From Rhyacophila brunnea (taxonomy: Eukaryota > Arthropoda > Insecta > Trichoptera > Rhyacophilidae), in the NCBI GenBank assembly GCA_022495005.1, contig JAGYXB010000186.1, forward strand, positions 185,667 through 249,666: a DNA stretch of 64,000 nucleotides, read 5' to 3'. The position numbers and the translations under genes are program-made. The notes beneath the pieces were generated by a model. That model was not told the DNA's origin and made no database searches. It saw nothing but the letters and a program-made list of their open reading frames with translations. Below, one piece after another: positions 1 through 13,000 of the stretch. How positions within the stretch are numbered: the stretch's first letter is position 1; every line of letters begins with the position of its first letter.

Positions 1-390
1 TGGTTTGTTACATTTTATAATCTAAGCCAAAAAGCATTCAAGACGCCATGGCGAAAATGAGCTATTTAGAAAAATGGGTTATTTAGAATGTCATCTTTAG
101 CGTCGTTTCAAACATGAGTCAGTAGGAGTTATTCCGTGACGAAGTTACAATTTTATCATAATAGTTAGTGAATAATGTATAGCAAAACCAATAAAATTAT
201 TTTTTCAAATTACTCTATTGTAAAGTTAAAGATGAAATTATATACAAACGCTCTTGGAGCATTATCGAATACATATGAAAGGAATGTAAATATACTAGAA
301 AAATATTCAAATTAATTCAGATTAAGTTAAATAAACAGATGGAGTATTTATTTATATAGTTTTCCAGATAATTTAGGTCAATTAAAAAAT
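1..390. other. AT-rich non-coding, nothing recognised
   Basis: No plausible exon, RNA gene or repeat shared with the rest of the window was seen here. It ends where repeat R1 begins. Confidence 0.4.
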
Positions 391-839
391 AATTACAAGA
401 TAAAAAGAACTTTTTATATACAACGTTTTTAAATTTTCTGTTGAATCATATAAATTTGACTTGACTAGCTTAAACGATCAAAAAAATTTGTATTTGATAG
501 AAATAATACTGAAATGTCATTTTGACATGTCATATTGATTTCCATAGTAACGCACGTATATATTAATAATTTAGTTGCTAGGACCCCAGACCCCTAGCAA
601 CCAATAATGGTGTCGAAATAACTTTTCATACAAATCAGAATTAACTGAAAATGAATTCAATTCCACTTAAAGATGGCTAAAAGTATTAAAAAATGCAATG
701 GCATCGTGTTCTGATATATTCTAAAAGTTTCAAATGTCTAGCTGGTCGGGAAGTTAGTTGAAAATCGATTGCAAGATTTGTACCGGACAAAGAACCACCG
801 GACAAATAAGAATACGAGCTAAAAAAAAAGGTTGTAAAA
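391..839 (+). repeat. R1 interspersed repeat, copy 1
   Basis: First of five R1 copies; the others are 42889-43471, 48127-48667, 57259-57735 and, reversed, 24829-25255. The copies start with TTACAAGATAAAAAG and end with AACGTTGTAAAA, so only about six bases (TTACAA) are shared as inverted ends. An internal 9-bp perfect hairpin lies at 574-601 (arms gttgctagg and cctagcaac). No reading frame is conserved between copies. It is most likely a non-autonomous DNA element; the superfamily is not identifiable by eye. Confidence 0.8.
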
Positions 840-1694
840 TGACAATGCTGGACATAGTTTAATATCTGCTATAATATTCAGTTTTTCAAAAGGGATGAAT
901 ATTCTACGACCGTGCCAATTGCATGGAAAAAGATACCGCATTTTAAATCAATCTATACTCCAGATTTTTATATTATGAAATATATTATAGGTACAACTAG
1001 TTTTGCAAAACGGTGATGATACCTACTTCTTATTATAATTTATATTAAATTTATCAAACGATATATAAATGTTCATCAATAACGTAATAATATAATACAT
1101 ACTGTATATTATAAGATTATCTACTATAAGACGAATTTAAATCTGTAAAATAATGTTCTCAGTATTAGTAAATTTTTGTGAAAATTAATTTTGCTTTAAA
1201 ACGTTTTGTTTTGATTACGCCTTACTTAAATACTACTATCTTCGATAATATAAAGATATTGCTATACTAAATTATCAAATAAATCTCAGAGCACGTATCT
1301 AATGTTATCTATAAAATAATCAACAATGTGAAATTACCAGCAGGTAATTAAATCATTAGTTTTAGTAACATTTTCAGTATTAATTCATATATTATTTGTC
1401 TTCAGCTTTATCTAAAAATGTTTTTTTAAATCCCTAAGTAGCTATAAAACAGATAATGACATAAATATTTTAATATAAACTAGATCACCTCTATAAATAA
1501 GGTTTGGTTTTTGAGTTCAAAGACTCTGAAATCGATACCTACTCCAAGAAATAAATTGCATGACAGCGTTAAATTGAAATCTTTTATAATATTATATTCA
1601 AGCGTAGGTGGTATATATCTATTTATTCGCAGAAAAACCTGATTGAGTCTATAAAATTATTAAAACAAAATTAATGTTTTTTTTAATGAATAAT
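840..1694. other. AT-rich non-coding, nothing recognised
   Basis: Only short open frames without protein-like composition and no repeat shared within the window. Confidence 0.35.
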
Positions 1695-1990
1695 ATAACA
1701 ATGTATTCGGATATATTCCATTCCTTTCGATCCTGAACGTTACGATTTCACGTAAGTACTTAGCTATTTTGTCAATCCAACGGTCCTTAGATCTATCTTT
1801 TAGAGGTTTTTTACGTCTTGCACACTACTAGGATTCACCAACGATTATCATCTATGTATCCAAGCTAATCCCATTCAGTGCCCTCTAATATATCGCACAG
1901 CTTTATTGGTTCCCTTATCTGATCATTTAATTTGTTGTCTTTTTGGATAATGCACAGCGTGCACATCTCCATGTCAAACTATGCCATTTT
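1695..1990 (-). pseudogene. Decayed RTE-type LINE C-terminal relic
   Basis: Read on the minus strand in shifting frames, pieces resemble the C-terminal end of insect RTE-like endonuclease/reverse transcriptases: a DNRW segment, then RWIDKIAKY. Compare the intact version of this domain at 60755-61119 (WRWAGHIARRTDNRW, then TRWIGELVRFGG). Stops and frameshifts interrupt it, so it cannot be functional. The assignment rests on short motifs in the right order. Confidence 0.4.
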
Positions 1991-3960
1991 AAGATTTTTG
2001 ATTTTTATTTCGCACAAATATATACAATGTGATTTAAGGAAATACTTTATTTCACACTAATACATACTGTTTGATTACGTTAGTACAGATACATTGATTG
2101 AACACTGCGTTTAAGGCATAATGTGAGGTCACATTGTTCCAATGGCCAAAAGTACTGTAGTCTAGCTTTTTTCTATGAACGATTTTATCAAATATACATC
2201 TAACTATTCACAATTTTGGTCACAATTAAATATAGTTCTGTAACAAAGCAATTAAACGTATTTTACGTCTTTGTTATATATATTTATTAATTAAATAACA
2301 GTAGATATATAATAAACACTCCGAACATATAAGTTACGGTACGAGAAAATTCTTCTCTAAACCACAAACGTAAGATGATATTAAGAATTAGGTCTGACCA
2401 GTAAGTCATAAACATATTATTGAATAGCCATTGAATAAGTATAAAAAATAAAGTCATTAACCTGCCCTGCAAATGTAATTGTTGCTAATGTCATTGCAAA
2501 CGATTTCCTTTATTTGTTTCCACCCGGATTACGACTCAGATATTTATATCAAACAAATTCGTTGCAAGTTGTTTATCATTGATCGGGTATAGGATAAATC
2601 TAGGTGCTTTTCAGTTATGAACTAAATATTAAATAATTGGCATTGAAGTGTGATTATTTATTATAATACTTTAATTAACCTGGTTCATAATACCGCACCA
2701 ACGCATCTGCAAAATTTTCAATATTCAAAACTGCAAAAGTCGTGAACTTGATAATGTAAAAGTGAAGTAACTGAAAGAACATGCAATATAATGTAGATAT
2801 AAACCAAATATTATGGTTTTTTTCAGAAACTCTATTTTTTCTTCTAACAAAACGAAGACTTCAAACCCTAATATATCCAAAATATGTCTTTTGCAGATGC
2901 CTTGTTTTACACTCACGGTGCGATATGTAATTATAATAAGTAAAATATGATTGATCTTCACTTTTTATTAGGATGCATGGGGATAAGTCATATTATTTAA
3001 AAACCTTTCTTAAAAGACGTATAGAAGTATGATTTATATATTTTTGCACCATATTGGTTGCGTAAATCAATAAAAAAAATCCCCATAAATAAACGAGTTA
3101 TAGTGGCAATACTGTTAATACAGGAGCTTCGCAATAGATCGGAAATGTCTGTCCGTGCAAGTTTATACTGTTATTTATAATAAAGATTTTTTCACATTAA
3201 ATAACAAATGATTTAGAAACTGAAAACGTTATTAAAATATACGATAATTCACTTAAAATAGATCGAAGGTTGGTACACCCATATTTTTCTAGAAAATAAT
3301 AATGATCAGTATAATAAACTACAAGTGTACTATAATAAAACTATTATAGTACACTGTCTTTATTTAATAAATTATATAATAGTTTAAAATTACTTATTTA
3401 GGTAACTAAAGAGATATAATAATACGCCTAAAAGCTTATAATATTACAAAAAATGCTTCAATTACAATATGATAGTTGATAAAGGATAAACGCGATTTTA
3501 TTTTATTTACAATGTAATATTTTTTAATATAAATATGCATACTAAACTTAGAATACTGTATTATTTTCAGTTAATTCAATGTTTATTTAGTGTTAATCTT
3601 TATATTGGTAAAACCTTGAAATAGCTTTTTTCTGAGAGAAATTTTTATTTGTGGTGAATACCAAATAAAAGATACATTTTAAAAATTGTGAATATATTAC
3701 TATGAAGGCAACGTTTCATGTCTTTCTTATACTCGATAACGTTGTGAACTTTAAATGGTGGTTGATTGTAAATGACTGACTTTCGAATGACGAAACATAT
3801 ATACAATTTAATTATGTAAATAATTAAAAAAAAAAGTGTCAAAATAAATTAGATATGAGAAAAAAGTAGTTTTTAAAGAACAATTGATTTCAAGTCCTTA
3901 TTTATAGGTAAATGTTATACGTCAAAGTGAAAGGGATAATCTGATTATAGGAACAAAGTT
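1991..3960. other. Upstream region of gene 1, with one perfect hairpin
   Basis: Non-coding AT-rich sequence that would contain distal regulatory sites of the downstream cuticle gene. A perfect 14-bp inverted repeat with a 4-nt loop lies at 3324-3355 (arm agtgtactataata). No further gene is seen; short open frames here have no protein-like features. Confidence 0.4.
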
Positions 3961-3966
3961 GGTCAG

Positions 3967-3973
3967 TATAAAA
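3967..3973 (+). promoter_or_regulatory. TATA box of cuticular protein gene 1
   Basis: TATAAAA lies 48 bases before the proposed ATG at 4021. A transcription start about 30 bases downstream (near 3997) would leave a 5' UTR of only about 20-30 nt. A strong TATA box with a short leader is common in insect cuticle genes. The placement also supports the tiny first exon. Confidence 0.7.
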
Positions 3974-4020
3974 CGCGTCGGTTGCATTCGGACTTACTGA
4001 TAATAGTTTTCGCGTCCACC

Positions 4021-4041
4021 ATGATTGGTTTTATAATACTG
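4021..4041 (+). CDS. Gene 1 coding exon 1 (residues 1-7, MIGFIIL)
   Basis: Seven codons followed by donor gttagt. The context cgtccaccATG is favourable for initiation. Joining in phase 0 to exon 2 creates an uninterrupted hydrophobic signal sequence MIGFIILGLASCSLLVPGYA. No ATG occurs in frame within exon 2 before the mature protein, so an upstream exon is required; this one sits 48 bases after a TATA box. Confidence 0.82.
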
Positions 4042-7000
4042 GTTAGTTTTATAATAATAATACCACTACAAAGTGCTTTGTTCTGCAATACTACATTATA
4101 TACCAACATAAAAATATTTGTGTCTCACCGTTACAACACAATCAGCTTTGTTTTATCTCGAATTACACATTATCATCTGTGATATGCCCTACCAATCGGA
4201 TTATTGTCCTGGTTTACATTACAAAATTGTTTCATCTGTGAAATGCCCTTCTCGATATTGTGTCGAGAATTTAACTATTTTGTGTTTGGTGAATCAATTA
4301 TGTTAATGATGTGTGACAAAGTGATTTTTATTTCAAGTGTTTTGCCTTTACTAATGAATAATTGATGTGTTTCACGATTCAATGCAAATGAAGCCGTAGT
4401 AATGATATGACAGTTATTTATCATTATTTTATTGAGAATATGAAATGTGTTTTCATTTCAAAATTAACATAATATATAATGTGTAATGTGAAAATCAGGC
4501 ACTGAGATTTAAATCAAAAAGCATATTATAAAAACGATTTAAATGCATTATAAATACTTTTATATTTACATTCATTTATTTGTAATTATAATTAATTTAA
4601 ATCAATATCGCTAGATAGCAATAGATAGTATTTAATCAAGAATAGTTTAGAAGAAAGAAAGATTAAGTTTTTTTTTAAAATCAAAGGGATGTCAAGTATT
4701 AAACTATATGGCTCCAAAGCTTTTTTTTATCAATAATTAAAGCGCATTTTTATTCAATAGCAATTAAAATTCGAGCTTAGCGTGAAATAAAGCTTAAAAT
4801 TCGATTATCATTATCGAACAAAATTGCCATTGTTAAAAAAAAAACATAAAACATAATGACATAATTAGTTAAACACTGTGACATTATTAAATTGAAATTA
4901 CATTTAAATTATAATTTATCAAATGATTCTAATATTCCATCGAAACAGTTGTAGCGACTTAGGTTTTATCTTTTGATATCTCTAGCCGATATGCATTTTT
5001 ATATATACCATATGTATATAGAGCGTAAAAATAGCGAAAGGTGAAACCTGGATCAATAGTATATAAATCTCACCCTTTTGAAATAACAGCAATACTTAGA
5101 AAAAAGCATTATCTTTCAATTTTATATGATAAAATATTTTATTTCAGATTATATCTATCGTTACTGTGTACGATTTGTTTTTTTTGTTAATTTCCTGGTA
5201 ACTCGTTTTCACAAAAAATAGGCTTTGTTCAGTAGGTACTTGGTAGAGCTATATACTACCTAACTTTTCATTGTATGACACACCTTTCTCAAGTTTAGAT
5301 AGAAAGACATAATGTATGCAATATATTCTTTAAATACATAGTTAATCACATGACGTTCAATTTCAGGGTCTCGCAAGTTGTTCCCTGCTGGTTCCAGGGT
5401 ACGCCCAGGAGTACAGAGAACCACGTCCATCAAGAACGTCGTACGCACGTTCTGACGATGATGGAGTCTCTTATGCTAAACAAGAAGTCACAACACCAAT
5501 TCCAATCTTGAAACAAATTGACAAGTAAGACTACATGTAACATGTAACATATAATATAAATTATTAATGAGTACCTACGAACAATTTTATTTTATCTTCA
5601 AACGCTATTCTTATACAGTCAGTTATAAGTAGGGATTCCAATCCCGGGATCCCGAGCTATTTTTGATACCTATGAATCCCGGGATTGATAAACATAATCC
5701 CTAAACTTTCGGGATTGATTTTTATCGATTTTTATGGAAAATAAAATAAAAACGAAAATATAACAGAAAAAATTCTTTTAATAACAAATAACTACATTAG
5801 AAATAAACTGAGTTTGAATGAAATTTGATTTATACCCATGTGTAAGTTGCCTATTCATTTTATTTTATCACATAAATTAATAAAAATGAGAAAGATTGGA
5901 AAAAAACAATGCTTAGCACTATAAGTAATTCCACCATGATCTCATACGGTTTACGACAGCTGACTAATTAGGTTTATGAAGCGGGAAGGCCATAAGTACG
6001 CCATGATTTGCTTTGCTATTTTAAATCTCGCTAACCCATTCATTAAATCTTTACTATCAGAAATAGCAATCTCATATTAAATTCACATTATTGTTTATAT
6101 TACAATATTATTTACTCCATTATACTTGTGTATTTCCAAGACTGAACGTATACAATATTAAAAATAAATGTCTTAAATAGTATAAATTATACTAGATTTA
6201 TTTTTGACCGATTTTACCAATGTTATTTGTAAATATAAAAATTGTATATTAACTATGGAAAAAATACCAATCCCGGGACCAGTCCTGAGATCCCGGGATT
6301 GTCAAATTATAATCCCAGGATCAGAATTTTGGCTGGATTCCCTAGTTATAAGTGACATACATTATATTTTACGGAGTATTTACGTATTTATAATTATTCA
6401 GAAAAAATATTATTATTTTGTTCATAATAGCGTTATAATTTTGAACTATCACTATCACTATCACTAGTACTCACAATTAAATTAAAATATCGTTTTTTGG
6501 GTAAAAATAATATTTGATTTGTTATACATATCCCGTGCATCACTTATCGAACCAACGAGCATGTGATGCCTGTACATTATTACCTCACCTGATATCCCCA
6601 TGTCCAAACCGTTCGTGCATTTATTATACAACTTGTGACTCCAAGCTATTTGTAGTTTACGTCTAGCCGTCGTAATGTGTGGAAATCATAAGCAGGAAAA
6701 AATCTAAAAATTACCATATAAGTAAATTTACATTGCATGTGGTATTCAACACAAAAATGATTACGACACGTGTTTCATCTATACAGTAAACTTTTTAATT
6801 TATTTACGACTGATAATTACTACCTACTTGTAACTTAGAAATGTGTCAGATGTCATTTTCTCGGGTAGCATAACTCTTTTCTTCCCTCCCCATAGGATTG
6901 TCATGGTTTTAAAATATATTACATTACATCTCCATATTCAATTCAAAACTGTCGTATGGGCCTCCACTGAGTGGAGGCTATGTTAACCGATTTTCGTTTT

Positions 7001-10000
7001 ACGAGAAACGGATGTTAGCCTATTTGCCATACAGATATTGAAAACAAAATGTGAAGTTTGTCAGATCCGAGATTCGAACCCGGGACCCACGATATTGTAA
7101 GCCGACACGTTACCGCTCGGCCATAATTTGCGATTAATATATACTTATAGTTACTTGATAAAGTTAACTGTTTAATTATAGTAAAATCACCCATTAACAT
7201 TACACAGATGCGCACCCGTACGCAGAAAGTAGGTCGATAGAATATGATTGTTATTTGTTATTATTTAAAGGCTTTGTTCATATCGCTCCTGTTGTACCAC
7301 CTTATCTCACCTTGGCACGCCTATTATGTAGTAGGTAGAGATTACGCCACTCGTATTCTTTATTTGAAATAATAAAATGAAAATACAATACAAACACTCA
7401 TCAAGTTGTCAATTTACTGGTATTAAAAGATAAGACACACAAAACTAGATAATTCTTTCTATTTTTGATAGAGGCATTTACAATAAATATAAAACACAAT
7501 ATTTAAATTTAAGCTAAATGGTTCTAATTAAATAAACAAAATATTTAAGATGTTTTAAACGAATTAAAAATCTAATTAGTTGGATATTGGATACACAAAT
7601 GTGGTAAATTTTGCAATATCCCCAATATTTATTACTCTTGTAATATCTAGTTACTTGCCAATATCCGTCAAAAATGTTACGTAAGCTCATTTCGCTGTAT
7701 CGATAGACTGTTTTGAAATGCCAATATTTATAATTGGCATAATTGACCTGATTGAGTTGACAAGTAGCACTTTCCTTATGGTTTAAAATATCCCATCATG
7801 CACCCACCTCTTTTTAAATTTACTTCAGCTTTTATATTGCACTAATATTAAATATATTATATACAGTGACGTTCATAGCAAAAATATTAATATTTATTTA
7901 GAATATTTAGAAAAAACAATCACAATAATTCATATAATAATTATTTATTATATACCATACATATGTAATAACGATTCGTTAAAATAGGATAATAATCTTG
8001 GTTATAAACAGAAGTTTATATTAACAATATTAATTTTTCTGTAGATATCAATTAAACCCCACAAAACACTTAAGAAATCTTCCTCAAGTCAATAATAATA
8101 ATATGTTCATTAGACTCGCTCTATGGAAGCTTTGAGGTTTGGTGCTTTACCGTGCGTTGAAATAATTAGCTAATAATAATACGCATATTACGTTTGACGC
8201 AAAGTAACAACGATTTTGTTTATTGAGAACTGTCGTCGACTTTGAGAGAAAATAAAATTATAAAACAATCATTTGTAAACCTAAAAGGTTTTAGTATTCG
8301 TTTAAACATTCAAGTCATTTGTATTGTTGTATGTAGGCACACGATGCAGCTCACTATAGTACCCACAAGGCACAATTAATAGCCAACACGAATGTCATTG
8401 TCGCCTTTCTCCTTGCATTGTTCGATATAACATTTTATGAATGTAAAAAATAGAACACTGTATTATTTGAAAGCACCTTCAGTATTTTATTATTTATAGA
8501 TGCTCGCATCCTGAACAAGAGACAGAGCTTTCGTTCGAAAATGGTCAAGGCAGAAAACGTAATTCATAAAACAAACAAATTATCTCTCAATATGACATAT
8601 TGCAATTGTCAAGTATAACATATTGCATTGATGTCTAAACATTTTCCTGCTAAGGGTTATTTTCATAATATAGAATAATAACACCCATAGTCAACGTCAT
8701 TTCCTAACCCTTAAAAATATCAATTTAATGCTATGAATTTGTATTCGAAAGTATTTTATTTATTGTGTAGGTATTATGTTAATCATAAACGAACAAATTT
8801 ACGCCGCAAGTAACTTTTGAAAATATAATTCTGATTTATTCAATATCATTCAAGGTTACCTTCAAATAGCTTCATGATAATAATCTGTCATCAATATTGA
8901 AATGTGTATTTAAAATTAGTTTCGTCTAAGGCAGTGACTATGCAATTCATGTTGGACAAAAGTTTCATATAAAAATATACATATAGGGTCACCTTTAAAT
9001 TACGTAATGACATAAGGGGAGAAGGGGGTGTGATTTAATTTGATGATTTGTGTGGAACGTGACGATTAACAAAATATAAACATATTATTAATTAACTATT
9101 TTTTATTCAAGGAATAATTCACAAGATTTAATAATGTATCATTCTAATTATTGAACATACATAATTTTAAAAACACTTATGAGAAAATATATTATGACCA
9201 ATAGAAAAAATCTTTTAAAAAAAAAAGTAAGACCCCATGTATGTTCAATAATTAGAATGTTACATTCTTAAATCTTGTGAATTATTCGTTGAATAAAAAA
9301 TAGCTATTTAAAAATTATTAGCAAGTTCAAGTAAGCTACAAACAAAAAATCTTGGAGTGATCCGTGACGTCGGATAGTAATTAAAGTAATACCTAATTTG
9401 ATTTAAAATACAAAAGCCGATTGCCAATAGTAGCTCAATTTGGAAAACACTTCAGTGAGTATTAAAAAGACAATAGTTAAAGTTTGTCGTAATTAAGTAT
9501 GACTCCTTTAGCATAGTGGACTATGTACGTGGGCGCGATACCCAAGAGATGCAGGTTTGATTCCTGCGGGGTGTTTTTCTATTGATTATAATGTATTTTC
9601 ACAGAAGTGTTTTCAAAATTATGTATGTTCAATAAACATATTAGTTTATAGAGAAGAGGGCTCAAAATTAATGATTACATTTATGGACTACCCCATGGAA
9701 AGCTATTTTAACTTTTTTTATTACTTGTGTTGTGAATAAGTCCCTACATAAGAATAGATTGGAGTTGTATGGAAAGTACTAGGTTTTTACACCATAATTT
9801 GATCTTATCTATATTGCATAATATCAATATTAAAAACGTGGGTTCGTTTTTCAAACACGTTACAAAGTAAATGTGAATAGCTTCTACTTACAGCAATTAC
9901 TTATGAAATTTAATTAGACCCACTAATTAAATACAAATATACCTACATAGCCATGTACCTTGTTTTGTAATCCAATATTAAATTTAAAAAAAAATTAACG

Positions 10001-13000
10001 GCCTACATCAAACAAAAATTTGTTTTTTATATAATAGAAAAGACTATTTTCAATGTGTGAGCGCTATTTGTAAATAATAAAACTAATATTTTGAAAATTA
10101 TCAAGAATTTTTATCAATAATTATTATTTGTCCTCAAAAATGCTGTGTGTGTATCTATTTAGTGTATATATATTTTAAGTTGTCTTTAATAGGAGACACG
10201 ATCATATTTTTAATTTAAAAAAACTATGCTCAGCTCAATTAATTTACCTAATATGATTAATCACTACCCAAAAAAATAATGTTTTGCCAGTGGGTGGATA
10301 TTAATGACGATATTGTCATTGGTAAAATTAGAACAATGGTTGCAATTTCATACAGTTATTTTCAAACTTTTTAGAATTTGGTACCCTTTACATCTATAAA
10401 ATTCTCGATTATTATTTTCACTCTACGTTTGATAAGATAAGCATGATATTATAATATGGTGTACAGAGATATTCTTTTTCTTTTAGTAAAGAAATACAAG
10501 AATTATTGATAGTATTATAATATCTTGAATATTTAAAAAAAAAATTGAGTTGACATTGTTAATAAATCCTCTGCTATTCTATACCCACCTCAAAACCGAA
10601 TTAAATAAACACACTTTGCGATTGAATTAATTAGGTATTGAAAGATTGTCCTGCCATGTGATGTGGGAATCATAAGAATGTCTTCAAGTTATCTTTAGTG
10701 GAGACTGGAGGCTAAATCATTGTAGCCAGTCGTGTCACTGGATGGACGAACATGCGCAAATGATGCCATTTGCCCACCATCCATTTCCCGGTATTTCCAA
10801 CGAACATGGTTGCCAGAGAATATTGAAAGAATTCGTTAGAGTTACATTTACAAACAGGTTATTTTCAGTATGTTTAAAGTTTGAATTTTGCTGAATTTTG
10901 CACTGTGCACTTAAGTCATGGCACTAAAAAATCGCAATCCCATTAGCAATAATATAGTCTAGCACGTGGGGGTACTCCAATCTAGGGAGCTGAAATTTAT
11001 GCATTAATGTAACCCTCAACCTCTTTATTGACGAAAACAATTATTAGCGCTTTGCCTTTTGGCTAAATGTCTTAATTTCTATCTTTATTTGTTTATTAGA
11101 TCTAGCTAGACTCTGCCTATGCTTGTCTTATTATCATATATCTACAATTAATATATAAAATTAAAGCTAAATAAATATTAAATCAAACTTAATATAAACA
11201 TAACAGGTAAATAAAATAAAAATCTACCTACTTCTTAATGAGGTTAATGGCCATATTCCTGCCAAATTTTAGCTCCCTACTCTTCAGATCTGTCACGCTC
11301 ATACATTTTTATACGACTATATTAAACTAAAAGCATTTGAAAATAAATATTTTCCCGAATGTGGTCCTTTTGTATATACATTGAATCACAGGTCATTTTA
11401 CTTTTTAGAAGCCTCACCATTTCCAATAAATCTAACAAATAATTATTATAGTTTATTGAGTGGTTATTATCATAATATAAACGCTTATTTTTCTTTTGTT
11501 CAATAAATAACATATTTACTAATATAGAATTCATTCATTTATAAATAAAACGTGTCTTTGAATATTTCAATATGTTGCCATATATTACAACTTTGCTGAT
11601 TTACGTGTGAGATAAAAAAAAACCACTACCACGTCATAATACGATAATCTGACATACTTGTATTTTAAGCTCGTGATACAGATACATAAGTAATAAATGT
11701 ATCAAGTTTTTTTCTTAAGTTTATCTGTGCGATGTTGTTTTTTGAAAAATAAAACTTCCTCAAAACTACGAGTACAATCTAATAAATTCTGCGGACCAAT
11801 GACAATAAATTACGTGATCGTATGTTTCCTTCTCGAATCTTTTAATATTTACGTAGTTGTTACAATTTAATAGCACGCATATGAATGCTATATATATATA
11901 TAATAACAAAAAGAGTTATTGGTAAATAGGCAAATAGAATCTCAAGCTGAATTAATTAAATTGTTTTTTTAAATTTAGTAATGTAACATGTATCATTTAA
12001 AATATTTTAATTGCTGTCTTTTCAAGGTATTGGTCAACCGTTATATTTTATTTAAATTATGTCAGCCTTATAATGAAAATGGGCAAATAAATAATTTACA
12101 ATGTTTATAATTCTGCAAATACATCAATAACATGATGGAATAATAATATATCGTATTAATTAAAATAGTGAAGAGAAATGAGCTTAAGTGGATAGTGGGG
12201 CTAAGAACATGACATGCAATGGGTAAACGAAACTCTTCGATGAATGTGATGTTTTGGAGGACATTGTTCATATAGCAGTACACTGTCTAAAATATGAATG
12301 ACACAGAGTACAACTCTGAATTGCGGATATCTTTGAGAATGTCGATGAATTGAAAGGTGCCCTGGCGGTTTGTAGGATCGAAGAGCTTGGCAGAATTGTA
12401 AAGTTCTTTAACAGAATTGGAGTGAGGGCCTGATCGGCGGATCCTCTTCTAGATGAAAAGAGGCGATATGATAGCGAGTCGCAGTCAAAAGCTTCGGTAA
12501 AATCATAAAAAAAATTAAATACTAGGTTGATGCTTATTAACCATTTCATTCATAATTTAATAGTGATCAGGACTGGTTGAGTTCACTTAAAAATGTGATG
12601 ATTTTATGAGGACAGTATACAATTTTCCATATTTCAAATGACAATATTGTTCACCTTTTCATTCCATCCCTTATTGGAGGTCAAGTACCATTGAGGTAAC
12701 CTTTTATTTGTTATAGTTTGTTGGAACTGCTTTTGGAGGTTGTTATGTTCTCTGCTACGTTAACTGCTCATTTTATCGTAGACAATGATATTGGGGAATG
12801 CTGTATTTTTGTCTTCTCATAATATGACCAAAGTACTGTAGTTTTATAGTTTTGATATTATGCAGAACTTTTCGATGGTTTTCCATTTGTATGACGGCGT
12901 CAATATTTGAGAACATGTATGTACAGCTAAATTTTGAAAGCGTTAGACAATTAACATCATTTTGAAAAATCTAATTTGCAGGATTATATGAGATTAATAC

